64,000 bases of DNA from Macrostomum hystrix (lineage: Eukaryota > Platyhelminthes > Macrostomidae): NCBI GenBank assembly GCA_950097015.1, contig CATNEN010000014.1, positions 2,108,001 through 2,172,000 of the forward strand, given 5' to 3'. Under the pieces are notes generated by a model that saw only the letters and a program-made list of their open reading frames with translations, had not been told where the DNA came from and ran no database searches. Every line of letters starts with the position of its first letter. Positions within the stretch are counted from its first letter, which is position 1. This document shows, in pieces, positions 1-10,855 of the stretch. A program made the translations under genes and the position numbers.

Positions 1-727
1 AAACGCGCATTCACTGCACGTCGCTAATTAATGGTGCATGTAATTAAGTATAAGTTATACTACTGATGCAGCGGTCCCTTGGCATGAGCATCTTACACGA
101 GCGGTGTCTCCGGGAATTTCAGTCATAGCTTTGCTATACCTTGCTCTGTTGCTCAATATTCACGGATGTAGAGTCAAATTAAAGAATAAACGCACAGATT
201 AAACAAGTTCTTAGTTCTTTACAACCCTTCGGGATGTAAGTTTAAGCTCCTCAAATAATATTTACTGAAGTAAGACAAACTATTTTGGGACTTAAAAATT
301 CCTTGACCCTATAACCCTTACACTAATTTCGGGAAAGCTTAGCTATCCGAACTGACTACCCTGATTACTCCGATGTTCTGAAGCACACAGTGTGATCTAC
401 GACTGTGTTCACTGTCAGACTGCTGTTTTGGTTCACGTGTTTAGTTAAGCCAATTTTGGATGTTTACATTTATAACAAAGGCTAACTGCTAGAACGAACA
501 AACGTTTATAATTTAATGAAGTAAAGAAACAAAGTAAAAATCGACGGAGAACCTTTTCAAAGCAAGAGGCTAAGTTAAAATAGCAAAGGTTAGCAAATTT
601 TTCTGCTAATTCGATGAATCGACAATACCGGTCTTGAACTATCATAATTCGGCAAGAACGCTATAGATAGCTAATTGCTCTTTTTATTGCAATCGATACG
701 AAGTTGCATTCTTGTTGCATACATCGA
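1..727. other. AT-rich 5' flank of PDAP1
   Basis: No coding region is convincing here. The only open frames are short and composed like the AT-rich background. The stretch probably contains the promoter and 5' untranslated region of PDAP1, but I see no clear TATA box or initiator. Confidence 0.4.
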
Positions 728-3700
728 ATGCCAAGAGGTAATCGTACCAACTATATTTTGTTACATCTTATCTGATTGAAATAATTAAGCCTAGTGATCA
801 TACACTTCGATTACAACAATGGAATCACAAAAATAATATTTTTGCATTTTTGTATTGCGAAAATAACTTAGGCCTAAATTGTGTATGCTTATGTAGGGGG
901 GCCTATCTATAAAATGTTTTTGCATGCAAATGAGTAGGTTTGGCTTGGCTTTGAATTTCTATTCTACGTTATATAAATACTAGAACTGGGCTCATTGCTA
1001 CCTATCTCTGTTAATCAAGACCTAGTTAGGCCCCTATTATATTATACACTTACATATATTATGCAATAGGCCTACCTAATTGACTACATATTCCTAGATT
1101 CCTGCCCGACTACCTGAGTTTTTTGTTTTATAGAGCCTATTTTATATTATTTACAGACCTTAGCTCATGAGTCATGCCACACCTGGACCTGGCTATTAGT
1201 AGGCCTATGGCTCTGCCTACTTGTTTAGATGCAATTGAAAAAATGATCCATCAGAGTGATAAAGAAATGGTGTTAATATGATAATGATACACTGTATATT
1301 CAAATCTCCAAAGCAATTATGATTATTTAAGGGTGGATTTCTAATTGAAATTATCATCTTCAAAAGCTATAGCACTTTGGCATCTTATTCAAAGTAGGCC
1401 CTGTATAATTTTGGTTTTGGATGCTAATCAGCTCAATAAGAAATCAGCCTGAAAGTGTTAACATTCTAAAACTAGAGAATTTTATGTCTCTAGTTAGCAT
1501 GCATAGCTACTATGAAGAGAACTATGGAGTAGGCCTATGTGTTACAAAGTGGAGTGGCACCCCCTTAGTTTTAGAAGAATATAATTTTCAATGGTGTGGG
1601 TTATAATAGTGCATGTAACAATTGATACAAATAGTCCAGAGCAAATGACCATAAATCAAAAGTGCAATGTTCATATACTTTTGGTTTCCAGCAATCAATG
1701 GTGATTAGGCTATTTGATGAAAATGAAAATGAATTTTTTGTCTGTTGTATCAGATCAAATCATTTTTCTTTAAAAGTTACATTGAAATGATTGCCTTCCA
1801 AAACTGATAATATGCAAGTGTATGATCATTTAACTATTGTAACTGATTTGCAGTTCTTTTGTTCAAGCCATGATTTCTTAAGCACAGCAGACACGTTTCA
1901 AAGTTAATCATCAATTGTAACTAGTTTGACAAATAATGATTGATAATATTCAATCAATCATAGTATTGAAATATTTCTATATTTATTAAAATAACACTTT
2001 TTCCTATTTTCAATGTAGAAAAATACAATTGTTTTATCATGAGTACACATTTTGTTTTTGAGAGCTATACAAACAAGTTGTTACAACCCTAGTTTACAAA
2101 ATGACTTGAATCCTTAGGCATCCTAATTTCTCACGCTATTATAGATAGCTTCAATAGAGAGAGACCCAGTTCAATGCATGATACCAAGCTTGCAAGCCCC
2201 TTTTGGAAAGACGATTATGGCTTCCCCAAATAAGTAGCCGGTTATTTAAGGTAGATTTAGCCATTTCACCATTCATTAGGTTTAGCAATAGCCTAATCTT
2301 ACTGCTTAGCCAAATTCCACATGTAATAAGCGTAAATATATATTTCAACTGCTCTCTATTCATAACAATATAAAATAAGCAATCTGTACAAATGCAGGCC
2401 GAGGTCCGCAGCACAAAGGCGCCAGGCGTCAGTTCACAGATGAAGACACGCTCGCCCGCGAGGTCCAGGAGCTAGCCCTGGGTGGCGGTGGCCGGAACAA
2501 GAAAAAGGACGAGGCCTCCGAGGACAGCGACGCCTCTGGCAGTGGCGACGAGGCCAAGGAGGCCGGAGCTGCTGGGGGCAGTGATGACGAGGACTCCAAG
2601 GCGAAGGTAAACCGCAGATTTCTGGCTGCCACCCTAATCCCTTCCGACAGGCTGTACTAATCCGATCCAGCAGAATTCACTAATCCATTCCGACAGGCTT
2701 CACTAACCCGATCCAACAGGATTCACTAATCCGATCCGACAGGCTTCACTAATCCATTCCGACAGGCTTCACTAATCCATTCCGACAGGCTTCACTAATC
2801 CGATCCAACAGGCTTCACTAATCCATTCCGACAGGCTTCACTAATCCGATCCAACAGGCTTCACTAATCCATTCCGACAGGCTTCACCAATCCGATCCGA
2901 CAGGCTTCACTAATCCGATCCGACAGGCTTCACTAATCCTTCCTACAGGCTTCACTAATCCGATCTAACAGGATTCACTAATCCTTCCTACAAGCTTCAC
3001 CAATCCCTTCCGACAGGCTTCACTAACCCTTCCGACAGGCTTCACTAATCCGATCCGACAGGCTTCACTAATCCATTCCGACAGGCTTCACTAATCCATT
3101 CCGAAGGCTTCACTAATCCATTCCGACAGGCTTCACTCTTCGGCCTCGGCCGAGTCCCTTGCAATTCTATCCCACCTTGATTAATTTCACACCAACCAAC
3201 CCGCTTGCAGGCGCGCGGAGTGGAGCACCTGATCGAGTCTGAGAACCCGAACCGGCTGCCGCCTGCCACCAAGTCGGTGAAGAAGCTGGGCACTGACGCC
3301 GCTGCGCCCGAACTGTCCCGCCGCGAGCGTGAGGAGCTGCAGCGGCAGCGGGATCGCGAGGCCTACGAGAGGCTGCACGCGCAGCACAAGACTGCCGAGG
3401 CTCAGGTGAGCAGTTGCTATGCTCACGACTAGCCAGTGCTCAACCAGTCTACTCAGTTCTCTCAATGTGCCACGTTGAGAAAGAAATGTAGATCTATTCA
3501 TCCCATGACATAAAGGCTGACCTATATTCCCATCTAAATCCCAATCCCAGGCAGACATACATTAGTGAATCCCATCTAAATCCCAATCCCAGGCAGACAT
3601 ACATCAGTGAATCCCATCTAAATCCCAATCCCAGGCAGACTTACATTTGTGAATCCCATCTAAATCCCACTCCCAGCTACACCTACATCTTTGAATCCCA

Positions 3701-4324
3701 TCTAAATCCCAATCCCAGATGCACCTACATCTTTGAATCCCATCTAAATCCCAATCCCAGGAAGACCTACATTAGTGAATCCTATCTAAATCCCACTCCA
3801 AGGTGCACCTACATCTTTGAATCCCATCTAAATCCCAATCCCAGATGCACCTACATCTTTGAATCCCATCTAAATCCCAATCCCAGGTGCACCTACATCT
3901 TTGAATCCCATCTAAATCCCAATCCCAGGCAGACATACATTAGTGAATCCCATCTAAATACCAATCCCAGGCAGACATACATCAGTGAATCCCATCTAAA
4001 TCCCAATCCCTGGTGCACCTACATCTTTGAATCCTATCTAAATCCCAATCCCTGGTGCACCTACATCTTTGAATCCTATCTAAATCCCAATCCCAGGCGG
4101 ACCTGGCAAGGCTGGCAATTGTGCGCGCCCAGCGCGAAGAGGCCGCCAAGAAGCGCGAGGCGGAGCGCCAGTCGAAGGAGGGCGACGCCCAGCGCCGGCG
4201 AGACGATGTGGAGAAGACGGTCGCCGCCAAGCCGGCGGCTGTGGGCCGCGGCGGAAGGAGCCGGGCAAAAAAAGAGCGCGAGAAAGAGAAAAAGCAGCAG
4301 GCGGCAGGTGCGGCTGACTCGTGA
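728..4324 (+). CDS. PDAP1: PDAP1-like 28 kDa heat- and acid-stable phosphoprotein
   Basis: Four coding exons: 728-737, 2398-2606, 3211-3405 and 4097-4324, all with GT-AG introns and consistent phase (213 codons plus stop; human PDAP1 has 181). Exon 1 gives only MPR plus one base of a Gly codon. Joined to exon 2 it reads MPRGRGPQHKGARRQFT, like the family start MPKGGRKGGHKGRARQYT. Exon 2 is acidic and rich in Gly, Ser and Asp. Exon 3 has the family core GVEHLIESENPNR and LSRREREELQRQ. Exon 4 has ADLARLAIVRAQREEAAKKR and a basic tail. PDAP1 proteins are conserved cytosolic phosphoproteins of poorly defined function, named for binding PDGF-A in mammals. Introns 2 and 3 each hold a private minisatellite. 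The identification is firm; the tiny first exon rests on phase and similarity only. Confidence 0.88.
2640..3134 (+). repeat. Minisatellite, about 23-bp unit, PDAP1 intron 2
   Basis: About 21 imperfect tandem copies of a unit like CACTAATCCGATCCGACAGG followed by CTT. Variants alternate ATTCCGACAG, GATCCAACAG and TTCCTACAG. The array starts about 33 bases after the exon 2 donor and ends about 75 bases before the exon 3 acceptor. Most units contain an acceptor-like CAG preceded by a poor pyrimidine tract. Confidence 0.9.
3540..4096 (+). repeat. Minisatellite, about 42-bp unit, PDAP1 intron 3
   Basis: About 13 copies of a unit built from GAATCCCATCTAAATCCC, AATCCCAG and a tail such as GCAGACATACATTAGT or GTGCACCTACATCTTT. 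The last copy runs into the real 3' splice site, AATCCCAG followed by exon 4 (GCGGACCTGG). Many units therefore carry a near copy of the acceptor plus the first exon bases (GCAGACAT or GAAGACCT). Confidence 0.9.
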
Positions 4325-5029
4325 TTGGCGTGTTCACCTTCGCTGTGTTCATCATTATCAATTTAAAAAACCAAGCTTGCTGGCTTCATGACTGCAGGGC
4401 CAAGTCGGACTCTAGATCCCTATTCGCTTGGCAACATTTTTGTTGATATTAGTTACGGATGTTTAGGCGAGTTTTCGGGCTATGCAAATGTGCAAATCGG
4501 AATTCGAGGTGCCATTGCAAATGAAGCAGGTGAGATCAATTAAGGTCAAAGGCCAATTCAGTCCATTCGAAGTTTTAATTTAACTAGTATTAATGAATAT
4601 TGTTTAAACCGGACATAATTGCTGCTTCAAGTCCTAATTTATTAATCCTGCCTGCTTTTCCTGTCTGTTGTGCGTCTGTCAGTTGCTCCGCTTAGATTTC
4701 GCCTCCCTTCTGCTTGGTTCCCGGGCCTCTGTATTTCAGTTTCATCGTAGGGAATCAGATTAACAAAATTGTTCTGTGGTTCATTTGCTGTGGCTTAAAA
4801 TATGTTACCTAGACCGCATGAGCTACGCGATCTCAACTATGCGACTAAACTAATAAATCCTGTGAGGATTGAGGCCGCGCCGGCAGTTCGACTGTCCCTC
4901 TGTCTGTAATATTAAAGCCGGCGTGTTTTAAATTGCAAAAATGACACAAACTTGCTGCCGCCCTGCGACTTGATTTTCTTCTTCTAAGTTAACAGCTAAT
5001 ACTGCTTTTACGGAACTGGTTATACACTT
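4325..5029 (+). other. 3' flank of PDAP1 with poly(A) signal
   Basis: Mostly AT-rich untranslated or intergenic DNA. AATAAA at 4852-4857, about 530 bases after the stop codon, is the best poly(A) signal candidate. Nothing else is recognisable. Confidence 0.45.
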
Positions 5030-5575
5030 CTTTTGGGAAATGGTTGGGTTTCGTTTTGGGAAATTGTTAGGTTTTAGTTTGGGAAATGGTTGGGTTTCGG
5101 TTTGGGAAATGGTTAGGTATTAGTTAGGGAAATGGTTAGGTTTTAGTTTGGGAAATGGTTGGGTTTCGGTTTGGGAAATGGTTAGGTATTAGTTAGGGAA
5201 ATGGTTGGGTTTCGGTTTGGGAAATGGTTAGGTTGTAGTTTGGGAAATGGTTGGGTTTCGGTTTGGGAAATGGTTAGGTTGTAGTTTGGGAAATGGTTGG
5301 GCTTCGGTTTGGGAAATGGTTAGGTTGTAGTTTGGGAAATGGTTAGGTTTTAGTTTGGGAAATGGTTAGGTTTTAGTTTGGGAAATGGTTAGGTTTCGGT
5401 TTGGGAAATGGTTGGGTTGTAGTTTGGGAAATGGTTAGGTTTTAGTTTGGGAAATGGTTAGGTTTCGGTTTGGGAAATGGTTGGGTTGTAGTTTGGGAAA
5501 TGGTTGGGTTTCGGTTTGGGAAATGGTTAGGTTTCGGTTTGGGAAATGGTTAGGTTTCTGTTTGGGAAATGGTTG
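5030..5575 (+). repeat. Minisatellite, 23-bp unit, intergenic
   Basis: About 23 tandem copies of GGGAAATGGTTAGGTTTTAG plus TTT, with variants GGTTGGGTTTCGG, GGTTAGGTTGTAG and GGTTAGGTATTAG. It lies between PDAP1 and the CCCH gene. The short GGTTAGG words recall telomere repeats, but the period is 23 bp and the array is a minisatellite. Confidence 0.92.
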
Positions 5576-6208
5576 AGGAAATGTTTTGGTTTTGGGAAAA
5601 ATTGACTTTGTACATGAAGTAGAAGTATTCGTTTGTATTTTGAGATTGTAGTAATTAAGTTCGGTTTCGGCAACTAGTAAGTGTTTTTTGTGGTCTACAA
5701 TAATGCGATTTAGTATAGTACGAAATGGCGTGTTAGTATGAAATAAAAGGTTTCAGAATTTGTTAAAGCTATAACTTATGGTGACTACTGATGCACTATT
5801 CGTGTTGGCTTGTTTGAATCGCACACACTACCCTTGCCGTCTTTTATTCCGATGCGAGTCGGTCAATTATCACTGCGCTGCCACTGGATTGTCTGAGAGA
5901 AATCACAGATTTGAAGATATGCTTATTTCGCAACTATAGGGCCAAGTGAAATGTACGCAGCGGGGACGAGATATTTAGTGTACATTGCGACCTCATTCCG
6001 TCTACCCCAGCTAACCACGACTCGGCCATCAGACTCTATCCCTTCCTCGTCTCTGATTGGTTAAGCTTATTTTAAGCTTCGTATTCCGACCCTCATTTCC
6101 TTTACTGCGGCACCCCATAGCTGATTGGCTAGCCGAGACCGTAATCCGCTGGCCACCGCAGCGCCTCAGCCCCCTCACCGCGGCGCAAGTTGTTGCTGTT
6201 TTTGTACC
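5576..6208 (+). other. Intergenic DNA and presumed promoter region of the CCCH gene
   Basis: Unique sequence with no coding potential until about 6125. GC content rises from about 6000 toward the gene. I see no repeat or RNA gene here. Confidence 0.35.
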
Positions 6209-6215
6209 TATAAAT
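6209..6215 (+). promoter_or_regulatory. Candidate TATA box of the CCCH zinc-finger gene
   Basis: TATAAAT lies 84 bases before the chosen ATG at 6299, which would allow transcription to start near 6240 with a short leader. The open frame runs upstream through this site without an ATG, which supports starting at 6299. Position is the only evidence. Confidence 0.4.
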
Positions 6216-6298
6216 CACTGAGCCAAGTCGCAATAGCTGGGGGCGTCTGCGCATTGCCAATAGATTTGTTCAGTCTTCTACACAGCGGAGTTGTATCC

Positions 6299-7690
6299 AT
6301 GTCGACCGACTGCCAGCAGCAACAACAGTCTGTGGAGCCACAGGCAGCTGCGGTTCCGCCTGCAACTTCGGCAGCAATCACAGCCGGCAGCTCCGAGCCG
6401 CAGATGCTGATGGTGCAGGCGGACTACTCAGCCGCTTACTATTACACTCAGCCTGCCCCTGTGCCGTACGCCTACTCCTCCGCCTCCGATCCTTCCGGCG
6501 TGCAGTTCCAGCAGGCAGTGCCGCAGCCCTACTATCCTCAGGAGCTGGTCCAGCCGCACTGCGTATACTATTATCCACCGCCACCCATGTGCGTCCCGGG
6601 CCCCGACCCGATGGCGGCTGCCGCTGTCTATGGCCAGGGCGTTGCGGCTTCCATGCCGTCAGGATATGCGGCCTTCTATCATCAGCCAGCAGCTGCTGGG
6701 CTGACCATGCCGCCGCCGCCTCCTCCACCTCATCAGCAGCAGCCGATGGCCCTGCCGCCGAGCTCGCAGCCGTTGCAACCGCCGCCTTTGATGCAGCAGC
6801 AACCGTTGCTGATGCCGCCCAGCACATCCGCTTCTTCCATGACTGCTGGCGGCTGTCCGTGCTGCTCCGCTCCTCGACATCATCAGATGGCGCAGCCTAC
6901 TATTCAGCTGCCGCCGCTGCCACAGCCACCGCCCCAGGCGCCGCAGCCGCAGCTCCTTCGTGAGCAGAGCCGGAGCAGCAGCTGCGACAGCGCCTACCGC
7001 ACTGTGTCCACTAGCGACCTGGCCGACATCAACCAGAACAGACCCACTCCGCAACAGCTGTTGGTGCCTTCGCAGCAGCAGCCGTGGGTTGCGCGCAGGA
7101 ACTCGCAGCAGCAGCAGCAGGTCCAGATTCAGAAGCGCTGGAAGACCGGCTACCTCCGCAACATTCTTTACAAGACTGAAATGTGCCGCGACGTGGCCCA
7201 GCGCGGCGCCTGCCCGCGCGGCGTCACATGCCAATTCGCGCACTCCGAGGCCGAGCTGCTGAGCCCCAGCCAGCACCCGCTCTACAAGACCGCCTTCTGC
7301 TTCGACTACAAGAACCGCGGCCACTGCCAGCGCGGCGACCACTGCTTCCATGCGCACCAGCCTGGCGAGCTGCGGCCCGCCCCGCCGGCTGAGATGCAGA
7401 CCCCACCCTCTGCCGCCTGCGCCCTGCTGCGCCCCCTGCCCCAGCAGCAGCTGTCTGGCTCCGGCGTCAGGCGCGAGTCCACTCCGAGATCGCTTGCAGG
7501 TGGCCTTCCAGCTTCGGCCGGCGCGTTCAAGACGCTGACAGCGCGGCTTGGCGGCGGCGCCAGCGGCAGCGGCAGCTTGCTGGCCTCCGCCAAGCAGCAG
7601 CTGCACTTCAGTGCCGGCGGCAGTCCGCAGTTCTCCACCGAGCGGCGCCTGTCGCTGACATCCGGGCCGGCCAGCCGCTCGGGCTACTGA
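6299..7690 (+). CDS. Tandem CCCH zinc-finger RNA-binding protein (TIS11/ZFP36-like)
   Basis: Single-exon frame of 463 residues from the first ATG (MSTDCQQQQQS). Residues 1 to about 285 are low complexity, rich in Gln, Pro, Ala and Tyr (YYYPPPP, MPPPPPPPPHQQQ). Two fingers follow at about residues 290-353, each C-x8-C-x5-C-x3-H: YKTEMC...CQFAH and YKTAFC...CFHAH, 18 residues apart with the YKT lead-in of the tristetraprolin family. Proteins of this class bind AU-rich 3' untranslated regions and control mRNA decay or translation; in worms, relatives (MEX-5, POS-1, OMA) act in germ line and embryo. The tail is Ser, Gly and Ala rich. The second finger deviates from the vertebrate consensus (FDYKNRGHCQRG). 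Family placement is firm; orthology is not. Confidence 0.85.
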   Translation: MSTDCQQQQQSVEPQAAAVPPATSAAITAGSSEPQMLMVQADYSAAYYYTQPAPVPYAYSSASDPSGVQFQQAVPQPYYPQELVQPHCVYYYPPPPMCVPGPDPMAAAAVYGQGVAASMPSGYAAFYHQPAAAGLTMPPPPPPPHQQQPMALPPSSQPLQPPPLMQQQPLLMPPSTSASSMTAGGCPCCSAPRHHQMAQPTIQLPPLPQPPPQAPQPQLLREQSRSSSCDSAYRTVSTSDLADINQNRPTPQQLLVPSQQQPWVARRNSQQQQQVQIQKRWKTGYLRNILYKTEMCRDVAQRGACPRGVTCQFAHSEAELLSPSQHPLYKTAFCFDYKNRGHCQRGDHCFHAHQPGELRPAPPAEMQTPPSAACALLRPLPQQQLSGSGVRRESTPRSLAGGLPASAGAFKTLTARLGGGASGSGSLLASAKQQLHFSAGGSPQFSTERRLSLTSGPASRSGY

Positions 7691-7974
7691 GCAGCTTCCG
7701 CGCGCATGTTTTTAATTCATCCGCCATGCTTTTTACTACTTTTTCCTGCTCAGAGTTTGTAAATATGCCTTCGTGAACTCGATTTTTGATCCCCCTCAGT
7801 GCCAATTGCCATTTACTATTTAGCCTGCGAACTCTTATGAACTCTAATAGCTGCGTTACCGCATCGAATACCGCATTTTCTCTGAGCCGCACTTTGAGTC
7901 CCTGCTCAGCCTCTGGGCTGGGCGGCGCATTGCATTTTTGCACTCTTATTCTTTCTTGATCTCGGATTTCTCGA

Positions 7975-7980
7975 AATAAA
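7975..7980 (+). promoter_or_regulatory. Poly(A) signal of the CCCH gene
   Basis: AATAAA lies 285 bases after the stop codon. The stretch 7691-7974 is a T-rich 3' untranslated region without coding potential. A related sequence (TTTCTCGAGTAAAGTCGCAG) recurs near 8160, suggesting a local duplication of this region. Confidence 0.6.
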
Positions 7981-8198
7981 GTCGGATTCACCAGCTGCCG
8001 CTCAGCTGCCTACTTGCAGTAGTGCAGCGATGCCAAACTCGCAACAAGCAGCTGCTTTACTTCTAGAGTCGATGCTCATTATAAGCTAACAAAATATGAA
8101 TCTACGGCAATTAGTTATTCACTTAACAACGTTTGTACTTTCCCGCAGCCAGCGAATTTGATTTCTCGAGTAAAGTCGCAGCCAATCCGGCATTCTCA

Positions 8199-8558
8199 AT
8201 AATAATAATTGCAGGAGGGCTGCGGGCAATGACACATAGTTTGGTGACACTAGACCCGCAGCCAGCGAGGAGGCAATTCTGCCCATTTCGCTGACTCCTG
8301 AGCACACACGCACACAGATACAGTACGCAGGCATACGCTCACACAGGTGTGTACATCTGCCCTGACTTTCTCATCGTCAGGCAGTGTACACTCGAACTGT
8401 GCCTTGGAGGTTGGCCCTCAAGGGCGTAAATTGCACGACAAGCCCCCAAGCCTTCTCTCCGCGGCTGCGCCCCAAATAAATGGGGCCTCGCCGTGGAATC
8501 GAACTTAGGGACTGTGGTGCGAGTGGCAAACGCGTTAACCGCTCTGCCACCGACCCCC
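8199..8558 (-). mobile_element. tRNA-derived SINE (family 1, copy a) with target duplication
   Basis: On the minus strand the element begins with a tRNA-like head: A box GGCAGAGCGGTTAACGCG near 8531-8548 and a B-box-like TTCGATTCC near 8494-8502. A tRNA-unrelated body and an (ATT)n tail follow at the left edge. It is flanked by an exact 13-bp target duplication, TCCGGCATTCTCA, at 8186-8198 and 8559-8571. Related copies lie at 39746-40100 and 49275-49572, with a fragment at 26003-26049. It carries no protein; mobilisation would need a LINE partner. Confidence 0.85.
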
Positions 8559-8597
8559 TCCGGCATTCTCACAGTCTCCTAAATTTGGTACTAAAGT

Positions 8598-9655
8598 AAC
8601 TTGAGTAGTAGCCAAGCAACAACCCAGACCTCGGGGTTGAAAATCATGCACCTCAACTGCAGAGGGTTTCACCTCGAGAGCAGAGAACTCACACAATTGG
8701 TCATTAGTCAAGATATTGACATTGCTCTCTTCTCTGAAACCATTCTCAAGAGTTCGCACACTGTCCAGATTCCTGGCTACTCCATCATCCGGTACGACAC
8801 TCCGCATGTCAGACGCGGCCTGCTGCTTGCTCACTCACCCCGCGTCAAACTCACCAATGTTCGCTTGCACTACGACAACGTGAACCATGAAGCCATCTCC
8901 TGCACCGTCAGCTTGTCTGGCATCTCCCACGGTGCCGACTTTAATCTGGCTCTGGTGTACAGGTCTCCGGCATCTTACCACCTGAACCTGCTCACGAGCC
9001 TGGTCTCGGGCAGTCGCAGTGTTCTCCTTGGCGACCTCAATGCCAGACACCGCTTCCTTGGCGGTGACAGCAGCAACAACATGGCTGGCTATGGGCTGTA
9101 CGACTGGCTCTCTGAAGGTCCGTCCTCGCGCAGCATCCTCAATCGAGTTGGCCAGTTCACCAGAATCGCCACCAAGAAAGGCGCCATTTCAAGGAATGTC
9201 TTGGACCTCGGCCTGGCTACGGAGGACTTTCTGTCTTTGTGCAGGACTTTGCAGGCGGGTCCTGGCTTGGACAGCGACCATCCGCCAATCATCCTCACCC
9301 TCAACATTCAGTCGGCAAAGTGGGCAGGTCGCGCGAAACCGAAAAACTTTTCCAAAACCAAGTGGGACCAGTTCAGGCTGAGGATCAGTGAAGCCCTTCT
9401 TCCTGACCAGCCGACTCGCTTATCGAGTGCTCAGCAAATTGACAATGAGGTCGAGCCCATCACAAAGGCCATCCACACGGTCATTGAGTCGACTGTGCCA
9501 GACTGTGGTGGCCGAAATGCTCTGCCCAGGCACATCCTCGAGCTGATCAAAGCTCACCAAGCTCACCAGGCTGTGTGAGAACACTGTCGAGAACAGCAAG
9601 GTCAAGAACTTTTGGCATGACACCAGGAAGCTTCAAGCCCAGCACCATCAAATTA
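8598..9655 (+). mobile_element. Non-LTR retrotransposon fragment: endonuclease domain only
   Basis: Open from about 8601 to 9578, with residues typical of LINE apurinic-type endonucleases in order: IMHLNCRGFH, DIALFSET, ALVYRSP, LLGDLNARH, and SDHPPI near the end. There is no good initiator ATG (the first, at 8646, lies inside the domain). After a frameshift near 9570, coding-like sequence continues as CENTVENSKVKNFWHD to about 9655, then ends abruptly in AT-rich DNA. No reverse transcriptase is present. Non-LTR elements usually lose the 5' end, so loss of the 3' part points to later deletion. The copy is dead. Confidence 0.85.
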
Positions 9656-10145
9656 ATGTTACATTTTTACTTTTACCTATTTTTCTACTTGAAATGCACT
9701 GCCAAGTCTAGAAATGTTTTTAATTCGCATTTCACGTTTCAATTTACACTTTTAGATTCTCTTTTTTATAAAAATATTCTAATCACAAATATTTCTGCAT
9801 GCATGCCGTTTAGATTTCCCTTTTTTATCAGATCCCTTCTTTGTGCGGGATTCCCACAATTCCCACGTATATTTCTTCCAATATTTTTCTCAATGCGTGT
9901 CTAAATATAGGCAAATATTGAATTCTTGTTTCATTGCATTATTATTTATGTTCAATATTCGCATACAATAATCTAGATCGAATCGCGTGTCAATACTTTC
10001 TTAAATTCTATAAAATATAATTTGAATCTCTGCGGCACAGTCTTTCGAAACTGATCCGCGTCCCAGCCTTTTTTGGGGTTTTGCTACCAAACAACAAATT
10101 TGGTAGCCCTTCATAGCCCGCCCTACGGGTTGAAGTTGCAGGGAG
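9656..10145. other. AT-rich intergenic DNA
   Basis: T-rich and A-rich sequence without a convincing gene. The short open frame that starts in the LINE remnant runs through it only because of base composition. Confidence 0.4.
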
Positions 10146-10855
10146 ACGGTGGCAGATGCAGTAAGTCGGTAGAGGTTGCAGGAAGTCAGTGGAGGTTGCA
10201 GGGAGTCAGCTGAGGTCGCATTGAGTCAGTGGAAGTGGCAGGGAGTCAGTGCAGGTTGCAGGGAGTCAGTGGAGGTTGCAGGGAGTCAGTGGAGGTTGCA
10301 GGGAGTCAGTGGAGGCTGCAGGGAGTCAGTGGAGGTTGCAGGGAGTCAGTGGAGGTTGCAGGGAGTCAGTGCAGGTTGCAGGGAGTCAGTGCAGGTTGCA
10401 GGGAGTCAGTGCAGGTTGCAGGGAGTCAGTGGAGGTTGCAGGGAGTCAGTGGAGGCTGCAGGGAGTCAGTGGAGGTTGCAGGGAGTCAGTGGAGGTTGCA
10501 GGGAGTCAGTGGAGGTTGCAGGGAGTCAGTGCAGGTTGCAGGGAGTCAGTGCAGGTTGCAGGGAGTCAGTGGAGGCTGCAGGGAGTCAGTGGATGTTGCA
10601 GGGAGTCAGTGGAGGTTGCAGGGAGTCAGTGCAGGTTGCAGGGAGTCAGTGCAGGTTGCAGGGAGTCAGTGCAGGTTGCAGGGAGTCAGTGCAGGTTGCA
10701 GGGAGTCAGTGGAGGCTGCAGGGAGTCAGTGGATGTTGCAGGGAGTCAGTGGAGGTTGCAGGGAGTCAGTGGAGGTTGCAGGGAGTCAGTGGAGGTTGCA
10801 GGGAGTCAGTGGAGGTTGCAGGGAGTCAGTGGAGGTTGCAGGGAGTCAGTGGAGC
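10146..10855 (+). repeat. Minisatellite, 20-bp unit, about 35 copies
   Basis: Perfectly phased tandem copies of GGGAGTCAGTGGAGGTTGCA with point variants (GCAGGTTGCA, GGAGGCTGCA, GGATGTTGCA). All three forward frames are open because the 20-bp unit has no stop in any phase, so the apparent 200-residue proteins are artefacts. The array lies about 500 bases beyond the 3' end of the tetraspanin gene. Confidence 0.95.

Noticed and set aside
1421-1606. Small gene upstream of PDAP1 exon 2
   Set aside because: A 61-residue frame with AT-rich composition inside PDAP1 intron 1 and no recognisable motif.
5030-5575. Interstitial telomere repeat
   Set aside because: GGTTAGG words occur, but within a 23-bp period dominated by GGGAAATGG; there are no runs of TTAGGG.
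6378-7638. Several long antisense frames across the CCCH gene
   Set aside because: They are shadows of a GC-rich gene in other frames; only the sense frame has zinc-finger motifs.
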